DNA from: Coffea arabica
Lineage: Eukaryota; Streptophyta; Magnoliopsida; Gentianales; Rubiaceae
Direction: 5' to 3'
Assembly: GCF_036785885.1 (NCBI RefSeq)
Contig: NC_092316.1
Span: 29,629,001 to 29,693,000, forward strand
Length of the DNA stretch: 64,000 nt
Part shown: positions 49,001 to 62,004 of the stretch, piece by piece
Numbering within the stretch: position 1 is the stretch's first letter
Layout: each line of letters begins with the position of its first letter
Program-made: the position numbers and the translations under genes
The notes under the pieces: generated by a model
Told to the model about the DNA's origin: nothing
What the model saw: the letters and a program-made list of their open reading frames with translations, nothing else
Database searches by the model: none

Positions 49001-50037
49001 TCCCACGTCCACAATGGATTCTTAATTTTTCAAAAACTCTCCAATACTAGAAAAATCATCTAAAAACTATAATTACTCATAAAATTCACCAGGAGAATTT
49101 TCCTAAGCCAGAAAATGCAGAAAACATGCCATTAAAGGAAATAAACCCTAGGAAAATTATTAGGGGATTTACGGGTTCTCACACTCTCTCCCCCTTAAAA
49201 GAATTTCGTCCTCGAAATTCCTTATCATTGACTACTCCGGGATTAAATTGAACATTATACTTAGCTAACAGATCTGTACCCCTTCACTGGCCAGGTTCAG
49301 TAAATTCTTACCTTCCACGTCCCTGACCACTCCGTGTACCTTCCATGAGTTTTACTTGGTTTAGGCAATAATACTAAACCAAAATAAGCACGATGCATGT
49401 AAGTAACACTCAAAACTTTTATGGTAACACACATTTATACATTCCAAACAAGATCAAAACATATATATACAAGCCGGTCAAAATTAAGCCACACACATAT
49501 ATACAGCCAGTTAAGTCAAGTACAAACATAGACGATCCACCGAGGAATGGCCTTTCTAGTTCACCAAATCCTTTCTAACCTAGACTCTCATATCTTTCGT
49601 ATCCGAGCGCAAGAATCCCATCTAAGATAATTCACAACTCGAGCCGGCCGGTCCCAAGAGTAAACCATCCTTATTAAAGATTCCTACCCGACATACATAC
49701 CTAGCTTCCTCGAGTCCCCTGATAATGATTCGTACACTTATCACATGCTCGATTCATAACTTATGCTCAAACGAGCACTTAGACATATTCATGAAATTAG
49801 GACCACAACACCACTTGGCCCAGTATCACTCCGCGCAGAGACCACGCGAAGTGGCTCTGATACCACCTGTGACAGTTCTCAGGGTCACATCACAGGGTAC
49901 CTATCAGCTTGCAACCCGCACGCGGGCATCCCCTACGGAGAGTTTCGCTTCGTGACTCTTCACGAACGAGAGGCTCGGGGCTTTTCCAGACGAAGGACGT
50001 AAAGTCCCAACTGTCGGCATATGGCTCTGATACCACC
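46049..50037 (-). repeat. Array unit 6 (type B)
   Basis: 3989 bp, type-B markers; no private difference was noticed. Confidence 0.95.
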
Positions 50038-53000
50038 TGTGATAGCCCCACCTTCCTCTAAGGCGAACCAAAGGGGTTAGCGGACTGCCTGCCCAACTCT
50101 CGCCAGGACTAACGGTGCAGATTAGAGCTATCTAATGCGTTCCGGAACTTACCAACGAGCGTAAGCAAGTCAAAATGGCAAAATAACCCAAAATAAGAAA
50201 AATGAAATCCGGAGTCGGCCATGATAGTAACCGACCCGTCAGAACCCAACCGAAAGAGCACGCAAACATTCACATCTGAACTTTAGCGATTACAATCCAA
50301 AATGACATACAAAAGATTTCAAAAGTTAATACATATACACGGTTTGCCAAATCAAAAGAGAAAACGCCCCAAAAGTACACTTAGGGTTTTAATACATGAG
50401 CTATACAAAAGATATGTTCAACTAGCTCAATTTGGCAGCCATTTGTCAAATCCAGACCAAAAGGGTTTATTTTCCTGTAAGGAAGACAAAAGGAACAGAA
50501 TGGGGTGAGCTTGCGCTCAATGAGGTACCAAACAGATAGCATTAAAATCATGGCATTTCACATTTAACAAATCAGATACACATGCCAGATGTAAAGTAAA
50601 GTAACTAATGATTCACATAGGAAGGATACAGGTGGCTCTCAGGAGCCAAATTTCCAGCGCAGTACTTGATCCAAACCGGTTGACTCTCCGTCAACGTATA
50701 TAGAACTAACGCGTCCGTACACCCACTTCGCACCGAATTCCGTCCACCAAACACCCCTTTACCGGGCCCGCTCACCTCAAACGAACAAAATGGTAATACT
50801 CGAGTATACCCGGAATCAAGGGTCTCAATACCCAAAATCCCCGAACAGACTACCGTGGTTCGTTATCTAATCATCCAGGCCCTTGCCAGCCCGACTCGAA
50901 TAACTTAGCCACAGGACTGAGCTCATAGGTCATAGAAATCCGAACAGATGCAGACACAGATAACAGATTCAAATTTTGCATAGTAAATTGGCATATGAAC
51001 AGACAAGAGAACGAGTGTGATAAAGTACACCCTCGTCTCAAACAAATAAACAGATTGCAGAGCAGAAATCAAGTTAAACAGCAATGGAGGGGAGTGGTAC
51101 ACTCACCGGCTCAACTTCAAAAGTTTTCACTTCAGATTGGCCTTAATCGCCAAGAAACCCTAAAATAATCAAAATAAACCAATTGAAGGTTCCATTTCCA
51201 GAATCGAGTAAACAGAATGCACATGTGAGGCTCGACTACTAGTCGTATGCCTCGCCAAATAATTACTAATGCAGGGGTGCAAAACATGATTTTTGGGAAC
51301 AAAAAGGTAACATGAAGACGTAGGTTCAACAACCCAAAAGCCCTTCATTTCTACCAAAAGGCAAATCCAACTTAAAGGAACCAAACGGCCTAGAAAATCG
51401 GGCAGCACTTCCCCTAAATTTGCTAACTCTCCAGCCATCATGGCTTCATTATTTCCTCAAATCAGTCCCAACATCTCACACAAAAGTCATCTCATTTCCC
51501 AAAAACCGTTCACTAGGCTCAAAGTAGTACGAGTACAAAAGTTAGCTAGGAAATGACCGGAATGAAAGCAAGCCTTAAAACATGCAAACAAGTACAAGGA
51601 GACTCGATAACGAGTCATAAACCAATGCCAAATATGACCCCAATAGGGTTCCATAAGCATGTACAATCATTAGAGAAAACCAGAAAATTCAGAAATGCAC
51701 TTAGCTTTGGCCCTGAAAAAATAGTTTTTTGACTTCTTTTTGCGGTAATGGCACCAAATGCCCTATGATTATCGGATGAAGGTGTAAGACCCACCATTTT
51801 GAAGCTAAAAGACAGGGTTACAACATCACAGAAGGCCACTCAACCCAGTTTTGAGTGCAAACAGGTCAAAAATGCAAGATACTACATCAAAAGGTAAAAC
51901 AGATTCACCAAAACGCATTTTAGCGGAAATATCATAACTCAGGCTCTACAAGTTCAAATCCAGAAATTCCAAAACCAGTTGAAATCTAAGAAACAGGGAT
52001 AAATTTCATCAGAAGGCCTCAACAACTCATTCGGAAGCAATCCAGACCAAAACAACCAATTACAGAAGCAAATCCCAATTTCGGGTAAAACCAGAATAGC
52101 AATAGTAATTTCAACTTATCTCATTCTACACTACTCCGATTGACCTGAAATTTTGTAGGCACCTATAAAATATCATTCCCTACAACTTTCATGTTTTGAG
52201 CTAAGGCCAATTCGGCCTCTATCTATGACCTAAAATTTCGGACAGAATGAAGAACCAAAGAACCCTAATTTTCCAGATTTCTTCCAAAACAGAAATTACT
52301 TGCAATCTTCCACTTTTTCCACCTTCTAGAATCATTATATACCATTTCCAATCATCATGGATAGCCACAGCATCTTGATCAAATTAAACCAGAAAAATCA
52401 CCAATAAATTAAAAACTTCACCAATTCATCTCAAACCAAGAAATAAACCACAAATTTCAGCACTTTAGCTACCACTAAGCACAACTTAAGCTTCATTAAG
52501 TGTAGGAGGAAGTTCAAACACCACTTACCTAGAACACAAGAGAGGGAGAGTTGTAGGACACCTTAGCTTCCTTGAACACTTCCACAAAATCACTTGCACC
52601 AAATGGAGGGATTTTATGGAGTAGAAATAAATTTAAACAATTGTTTTGGAGGATTTGAGCTAGTTGGAAGCTTGAAAATTGGAGAAGTTTTCTTTCTTTT
52701 CCTAGAGAGAGAGCCGGCCAAGAAGTTGAAGACAAGAATGAATTTTGTGTGATTTTTGAGATATTTAAACAATTGGTCAAAAGTCAAGAAAATGAATAGT
52801 TGTCCTACAAGTGCCACCACTCACCAAGTGACACTTGTCACTACATTTAAAGCATTTCTATCCTTTAAGTCTCTCTCACATCAATCATATCTCAACCTCT
52901 ACTTATCTCTTAACACCCGATAAATTTCAACCAGTATCCGAAACTTAACCTAATTGGCCGAATTTTTCCGAACTTTTCGCGCTAGTGGGTCCCACGTCCA

Positions 53001-54026
53001 CAATGGATTCTTAATTTTTCAAAAACTCTCCAATACTAGAAAAATCATCTAAAAACTATAATTACTCATAAAATTCACCAGGAGAATTTTCCTAAGCCAG
53101 AAAATGCAGAAAACATGCCATTAAAGGAAATAAACCCTAGGAAAATTATTAGGGGATTTACGGGTTCTCACACTCTCTCCCCCTTAAAAGAATTTCGTCC
53201 TCGAAATTCCTTATCATTGACTACTCCGGGATTAAATTGAACATTATACTTAGCTAACAGATCTGTACCCCTTCACTGGCCAGGTTCAGTAAATTCTTAC
53301 CTTCCACGTCCCTGACCACTCCGTGTACCTTCCATGAGTTTTACTTGGTTTAGGCAATAATACTAAACCAAAATAAGCACGATGCATGTAAGTAACACTC
53401 AAAACTTTTATGGTAACACACATTTATACATTCCAAACAAGATCAAAACATATATATACAAGCCGGTCAAAATTAAGCCACACACATATATACAGCCAGT
53501 TAAGTCAAGTACAAACATAGACGATCCACCGAGGAATGGCCTTTCTAGTTCACCAAATCCTTTCTAACCTAGACTCTCATATCTTTCGTATCCGAGCGCA
53601 AGAATCCCATCTAAGATAATTCACAACTCGAGCCGGCCGGTCCCAAGAGTAAACCATCCTTATTAAAGATTCCTACCCGACATACATACCTAGCTTCCTC
53701 GAGTCCCCTGATAATGATTCGTACACTTATCACATGCTCGATTCATAACTTATGCTCAAACGAGCACTTAGACATATTCATGAAATTAGGACCACAACAC
53801 CACTTGGCCCAGTATCACTCCGCGCAGAGACCACGCGAAGTGGCTCTGATACCACCTGTGACAGTTCTCAGGGTCACATCACAGGGTACCTATCAGCTTG
53901 CAACCCGCACGCGGGCATCCCCTACGGAGAGTTTCGCTTCGTGACTCTTCACGAACGAGAGGCTCGGGGCTTTTCCAGACGAAGGACGTAAAGTCCCAAC
54001 TGTCGGCATATGGCTCTGATACCACC
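50038..54026 (-). repeat. Array unit 7 (type B)
   Basis: 3989 bp, type-B markers; no private difference was noticed. Confidence 0.95.
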
Positions 54027-57000
54027 TGTGATAGCCCCACCTTCCTCTAAGGCGAACCAAAGGGGTTAGCGGACTGCCTGCCCAACTCTCGCCAGGACTA
54101 ACGGTGCAGATTAGAGCTATCTAATGCGTTCCGGAACTTACCAACGAGCGTAAGCAAGTCAAAATGGCAAAATAACCCAAAATAAGAAAAATGAAATCCG
54201 GAGTCGGCCATGATAGTAACCGACCCGTCAGAACCCAACCGAAAGAGCACGCAAACATTCACATCTGAACTTTAGCGATTACAATCCAAAATGACATACA
54301 AAAGATTTCAAAAGTTAATACATATACACGGTTTGCCAAATCAAAAGAGAAAACGCCCCAAAAGTACACTTAGGGTTTTAATACATGAGCTATACAAAAG
54401 ATATGTTCAACTAGCTCAATTTGGCAGCCATTTGTCAAATCCAGACCAAAAGGGTTTATTTTCCTGTAAGGAAGACAAAAGGAACAGAATGGGGTGAGCT
54501 TGCGCTCAATGAGGTACCAAACAGATAGCATTAAAATCATGGCATTTCACATTTAACAAATCAGATACACATGCCAGATGTAAAGTAAAGTAACTAATGA
54601 TTCACATAGGAAGGATACAGGTGGCTCTCAGGAGCCAAATTTCCAGCGCAGTACTTGATCCAAACCGGTTGACTCTCCGTCAACGTATATAGAACTAACG
54701 CGTCCGTACACCCACTTCGCACCGAATTCCGTCCACCAAACACCCCTTTACCGGGCCCGCTCACCTCAAACGAACAAAATGGTAATACTCGAGTATACCC
54801 GGAATCAAGGGTCTCAATACCCAAAATCCCCGAACAGACTACCGTGGTTCGTTATCTAATCATCCAGGCCCTTGCCAGCCCGACTCGAATAACTTAGCCA
54901 CAGGACTGAGCTCATAGGTCATAGAAATCCGAACAGATGCAGACACAGATAACAGATTCAAATTTTGCATAGTAAATTGGCATATGAACAGACAAGAGAA
55001 CGAGTGTGATAAAGTACACCCTCGTCTCAAACAAATAAACAGATTGCAGAGCAGAAATCAAGTTAAACAGCAATGGAGGGGAGTGGTACACTCACCGGCT
55101 CAACTTCAAAAGTTTTCACTTCAGATTGGCCTTAATCGCCAAGAAACCCTAAAATAATCAAAATAAACCAATTGAAGGTTCCATTTCCAGAATCGAGTAA
55201 ACAGAATGCACATGTGAGGCTCGACTACTAGTCGTATGCCTCGCCAAATAATTACTAATGCAGGGGTGCAAAACATGATTTTTGGGAACAAAAAGGTAAC
55301 ATGAAGACGTAGGTTCAACAACCCAAAAGCCCTTCATTTCTACCAAAAGGCAAATCCAACTTAAAGGAACCAAACGGCCTAGAAAATCGGGCAGCACTTC
55401 CCCTAAATTTGCTAACTCTCCAGCCATCATGGCTTCATTATTTCCTCAAATCAGTCCCAACATCTCACACAAAAGTCATCTCATTTCCCAAAAACCGTTC
55501 ACTAGGCTCAAAGTAGTACGAGTACAAAAGTTAGCTAGGAAATGACCGGAATGAAAGCAAGCCTTAAAACATGCAAACAAGTACAAGGAGACTCGATAAC
55601 GAGTCATAAACCAATGCCAAATATGACCCCAATAGGGTTCCATAAGCATGTACAATCATTAGAGAAAACCAGAAAATTCAGAAATGCACTTAGCTTTGGC
55701 CCTGAAAAAATAGTTTTTTGACTTCTTTTTGCGGTAATGGCACCAAATGCCCTATGATTATCGGATGAAGGTGTAAGACCCACCATTTTGAAGCTAAAAG
55801 ACAGGGTTACAACATCACAGAAGGCCACTCAACCCAGTTTTGAGTGCAAACAGGTCAAAAATGCAAGATACTACATCAAAAGGTAAAACAGATTCACCAA
55901 AACGCATTTTAGCGGAAATATCATAACTCAGGCTCTACAAGTTCAAATCCAGAAATTCCAAAACCAGTTGAAATCTAAGAAACAGGGATAAATTTCATCA
56001 GAAGGCCTCAACAACTCATTCGGAAGCAATCCAGACCAAAACAACCAATTACAGAAGCAAATCCCAATTTCGGGTAAAACCAGAATAGCAATAGTAATTT
56101 CAACTTATCTCATTCTACACTACTCCGATTGACCTGAAATTTTGTAGGCACCTATAAAATATCATTCCCTACAACTTTCATGTTTTGAGCTAAGGCCAAT
56201 TCGGCCTCTATCTATGACCTAAAATTTCGGACAGAATGAAGAACCAAAGAACCCTAATTTTCCAGATTTCTTCCAAAACAGAAATTACTTGCAATCTTCC
56301 ACTTTTTCCACCTTCTAGAATCATTATATACCATTTCCAATCATCATGGATAGCCACAGCATCTTGATCAAATTAAACCAGAAAAATCACCAATAAATTA
56401 AAAACTTCACCAATTCATCTCAAACCAAGAAATAAACCACAAATTTCAGCACTTTAGCTACCACTAAGCACAACTTAAGCTTCATTAAGTGTAGGAGGAA
56501 GTTCAAACACCACTTACCTAGAACACAAGAGAGGGAGAGTTGTAGGACACCTTAGCTTCCTTGAACACTTCCACAAAATCACTTGCACCAAATGGAGGGA
56601 TTTTATGGAGTAGAAATAAATTTAAACAATTGTTTTGGAGGATTTGAGCTAGTTGGAAGCTTGAAAATTGGAGAAGTTTTCTTTCTTTTCCTAGAGAGAG
56701 AGCCGGCCAAGAAGTTGAAGACAAGAATGAATTTTGTGTGATTTTTGAGATATTTAAACAATTGGTCAAAAATCAAGAAAATGAATAGTTGTCCTACAAG
56801 TGCCACCACTCACCAAGTGACACTTGTCACTACATTTAAAGCATTTCTATCCTTTAAGTCTCTCTCACATCAATCATATCTCAACCTCTACTTATCTCTT
56901 AACACCCGATAAATTTCAACCAGTATCCGAAACTTAACCTAATTGGCCGAATTTTTCCGAACTTTTCGCGCTAGTGGGTCCCACGTCCACAATGGATTCT

Positions 57001-58015
57001 TAATTTTTCAAAAACTCTCCAATACTAGAAAAATCATCTAAAAACTATAATTACTCATAAAATTCACCAGGAGAATTTTCCTAAGCCAGAAAATGCAGAA
57101 AACATGCCATTAAAGGAAATAAACCCTAGGAAAATTATTAGGGGATTTACGGGTTCTCACACTCTCTCCCCCTTAAAAGAATTTCGTCCTCGAAATTCCT
57201 TATCATTGACTACTCCGGGATTAAATTGAACATTATACTTAGCTAACAGATCTGTACCCCTTCACTGGCCAGGTTCAGTAAATTCTTACCTTCCACGTCC
57301 CTGACCACTCCGTGTACCTTCCATGAGTTTTACTTGGTTTAGGCAATAATACTAAACCAAAATAAGCACGATGCATGTAAGTAACACTCAAAACTTTTAT
57401 GGTAACACACATTTATACATTCCAAACAAGATCAAAACATATATATACAAGCCGGTCAAAATTAAGCCACACACATATATACAGCCAGTTAAGTCAAGTA
57501 CAAACATAGACGATCCACCGAGGAATGGCCTTTCTAGTTCACCAAATCCTTTCTAACCTAGACTCTCATATCTTTCGTATCCGAGCGCAAGAATCCCATC
57601 TAAGATAATTCACAACTCGAGCCGGCCGGTCCCAAGAGTAAACCATCCTTATTAAAGATTCCTACCCGACATACATACCTAGCTTCCTCGAGTCCCCTGA
57701 TAATGATTCGTACACTTATCACATGCTCGATTCATAACTTATGCTCAAACGAGCACTTAGACATATTCATGAAATTAGGACCACAACACCACTTGGCCCA
57801 GTATCACTCCGCGCAGAGACCACGCGAAGTGGCTCTGATACCACCTGTGACAGTTCTCAGGGTCACATCACAGGGTACCTATCAGCTTGCAACCCGCACG
57901 CGGGCATCCCCTACGGAGAGTTTCGCTTCGTGACTCTTCACGAACGAGAGGCTCGGGGCTTTTCCAGACGAAGGACGTAAAGTCCCAACTGTCGGCATAT
58001 GGCTCTGATACCACC
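54027..58015 (-). repeat. Array unit 8 (type B)
   Basis: 3989 bp, type-B markers. One private substitution near 56771 (caaaaAtcaag in place of caaaagtcaag). Confidence 0.95.
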
Positions 58016-61000
58016 TGTGATAGCCCCACCTTCCTCTAAGGCGAACCAAAGGGGTTAGCGGGCTGCCTGCCCAACTCTCGCCAGGACTAACGGTGCAGAT
58101 TAGAGCTATCTAATGCGTTCCGGAACTTACCAACGAGCGTAAGCAAGTCAAAATGGCAAAATAACCCAAAATAAGAAAAATGAAATCCGGAGTCGGCCAT
58201 GATAGTAACCGACCCGTCAGAACCCAACCGAAAGAGCACGCAAACATTCACATCTGAACTTTAGCGATTACAATCCAAAATGACATACAAAAGATTTCAA
58301 AAGTTAATACATATACACGGTTTGCCAAATCAAAAGAGAAAACGCCCCAAAAGTACACTTAGGGTTTTAATACATGAGCTATACAAAAGATATGTTCAAC
58401 TAGCTCAATTTGGCAGCCATTTGTCAAATCCAGACCAAAAGGGTTTATTTTCCTGTAAGGAAGACAAAAGGAACAGAATGGGGTGAGCTTGCGCTCAATG
58501 AGGTACCAAACAGATAGCATTAAAATCATGGCATTTCACATTTAACAAATCAGATACACATGCCAGATGTAAAGTAAAGTAACTAATGATTCACATAGGA
58601 AGGATACAGGTGGCTCTTAGGAGCCAAATTTCCAGCGCAGTACTTGATCCAAACCGGTTGACTCTCCGTCAACGTATATAGAACCAACGCGTCCGTACAC
58701 CCACTTCGCACCGAATTCCGTCCACCAAACACCCCTTTACCGGGCCCGCTCACCTCAAACGAACAAAATGGTAATACTCGAGTATACCCGGAATCAAGGG
58801 TCTCAATACCCAAAATCCCCGAACAGACTACCGTGGTTCGTTATCTAATCATCCAGGCCCTTGCCAGCCCGACTCGAATAACTTAGCCACAGGACTGAGC
58901 TCATAGGTCATAGAAATCCGAACAGATGCAGACACAGATAACAGATTCAAATTTTGCATAGTAAATTGGCATATGAACAGACAAGAGAACGAGTGTGATA
59001 AAGTACACCCTCGTCTCAAACAAATAAACAGATTGCAGAGCAGAAATCAAGTTAAACAGCAATGGAGGGGAGTGGTACACTCACCGGCTCAACTTCAAAA
59101 GTTTTCACTTCAGATTGGCCTTAATCGCCAAGAAACCCTAAAATAATCAAAATAAACCAATTGAAGGTTCCATTTCCAGAATCGAGTAAACAGAATGCAC
59201 ATGTGAGGCTCGACTACTAGTCGTATGCCTCGCCAAATAATTACTAATGCAGGGGTGCAAAACATGATTTTTGGGAACAAAAAGGTAACATGAAGACGTA
59301 GGTTCAACAACCCAAAAGCCCTTCATTTCTACCAAAAGGCAAATCCAACTTAAAGGAACCAAACGGCCTAGAAAATCGGGCAGCACTTCCCCTAAATTTG
59401 CTAACTCTCCAGCCATCATGGCTTCATTATTTCCTCAAATCAGTCCCAACATCTCACACAAAAGTCATCTCATTTCCCAAAAACCGTTCACTAGGCTCAA
59501 AGTAGTACGAGTACAAAAGTTAGCTAGGAAATGACCGGAATGAAAGCAAGCCTTAAAACATGCAAACAAGTACAAGGAGACTCGATAACGAGTCATAAAC
59601 CAATGCCAAATATGACCCCAATAGGGTTCCATAAGCATGTACAATCATTAGAGAAAACCAGAAAATTCAGAAATGCACTTAGCTTTGGCCCTGAAAAAAT
59701 AGTTTTTTGACTTCTTTTTGCGGTAATGGCACCAAATGCCCTATGATTATCGGATGAAGGTGTAAGACCCACCATTTTGAAGCTAAAAGACAGGGTTACA
59801 ACATCACAGAAGGCCACTCAACCCAGTTTTGAGTGCAAACAGGTCAAAAATGCAAGATACTACATCAAAAGGTAAAACAGATTCACCAAAACGCATTTTA
59901 GCGGAAATATCATAACTCAGGCTCTACAAGTTCAAATCCAGAAATTCCAAAACCAGTTGAAATCTAAGAAACAGGGCTAAATTTCATCAGAAGGCCTCAA
60001 CAACTCATTCGGAAGCAATCCAGACCAAAACAACCAATTACAGAAGCAAATCCCAATTTCGGGTAAAACCAGAATAGCAATAGTAATTTCAACTTATCTC
60101 ATTCTACACTACTCCGATTGACCTGAAATTTTGTAGGCACCTATAAAATATCATTCCCTACAACTTTCATGTTTTGAGCTAAGGCCAATTCGGCCTCTAT
60201 CTATGACCTAAAATTTCGGACAGAATGAAGAACCAAAGAACCCTAATTTTCCAGATTTCTTCCAAAACAGAAATTACTTGCAATCTTCCACTTTTTCCAC
60301 CTTCTAGAATCATTATATACCATTTCCAATCATCATGGATAGCCACAGCATCTTGATCAAATTAAACCAGAAAAATCACCAATAAATTAAAAACTTCACC
60401 AATTCATCTCAAACCAAGAAATAAACCACAAATTTCAGCACTTTAGCTACCACTAAGCACAACTTAAGCTTCATTAAGTGTAGGAGGAAGTTCAAACACC
60501 ACTTACCTAGAACACAAGAGAGGGAGAGTTGTAGGACACCTTAGCTTCCTTGAACACTTCCACAAAATCACTTGCACCAAATGGAGGGATTTTATGGAGT
60601 AGAAATAAATTTAAACAATTGTTTTGGAGGATTTGAGCTAGTTGGAAGCTTGAAAATTGGAGAAGTTTTCTTTCTTTTCCTAGAGAGAGAGCCGGCCAAG
60701 AAGTTGAAGACAAGAATGAATTTTGTGTGATTTTTGAGATATTTAAACAATTGGTCAAAAGTCAAGAAAATGAATAGTTGTCCTACAAGTGCCACCACTC
60801 ACCAAGTGACACTTGTCACTACATTTAAAGCATTTCTATCCTTTAAGTCTCTCTCACATCAATCATATCTCAACCTCTACTTATCTCTTAACACCCGATA
60901 AATTTCAACCAGTATCCGAAACTTAACCTAATTGGCCGAATTTTTCCGAACTTTTCGCGCTAGTGGGTCCCACGTCCACAATGGATTCTTAATTTTTCAA

Positions 61001-62004
61001 AAACTCTCCAATACTAGAAAAATCATCTAAAAACTATAATTACTCATAAAATTCACCAGGAGAATTTTCCTAAGCCAGAAAATGCAGAAAACATGCCATT
61101 AAAGGAAATAAACCCTAGGAAAATTATTAGGGGATTTACGGGTTCTCACACTCTCTCCCCCTTAAAAGAATTTCGTCCTCGAAATTCCTTATCATTGACT
61201 ACTCCGGGATTAAATTGAACATTATACTTAGCTAACAGATCTGTACCCCTTCACTGGCCAGGTTCAGTAAATTCTTACCTTCCACGTCCCTGACCACTCC
61301 GTGTACCTTCCATGAGTTTTACTTGGTTTAGGCAATAATACTAAACCAAAATAAGCACGATGCATGTAAGTAACACTCAAAACTTTTATGGTAACACACA
61401 TTTATACATTCCAAACAAGATCAAAACATATATATACAAGCCGGTCAAAATTAAGCCACACACATATATACAGCCAGTTAAGTCAAGTACAAACATAGAC
61501 GATCCACCGAGGAATGGCCTTTCTAGTTCACCAAATCCTTTCTAACCTAGACTCTCATATCTTTCGTATCCGAGCGCAAGAATCCCATCTAAGATAATTC
61601 ACAACTCGAGCCGGCCGGTCCCAAGAGTAAACCATCCTTATTAAAGATTCCTACCCGACATACATACCTAGCTTCCTCGAGTCCCCTGATAATGATTCGT
61701 ACACTTATCACATGCTCGATTCATAACTTATGCTCAAACGAGCACTTAGACATATTCATGAAATTAGGACCACAACACCACTTGGCCCAGTATCACTCCG
61801 CGCAGAGACCACGCGAAGTGGCTCTGATACCACCTGTGACAGTTCTCAGGGTCACATCACAGGGTACCTATCAGCTTGCAACCCGCACGCGGGCATCCCC
61901 TACGGAGAGTTTCGCTTCGTGACTCTTCACGAACGAGAGGCTCGGGGCTTTTCCAGACGAAGGACGTAAAGTCCCAACTGTCGGCATATGGCTCTGATAC
62001 CACC
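58016..62004 (-). repeat. Array unit 9 (type B, edge variant)
   Basis: 3989 bp. Besides type-B markers it has gcggGctgcc near 58061, ctcTtagg near 58617, agaaCcaacg near 58684 (shared with units 1 and 10) and gggCtaaat near 59977 (shared with unit 10). Confidence 0.95.
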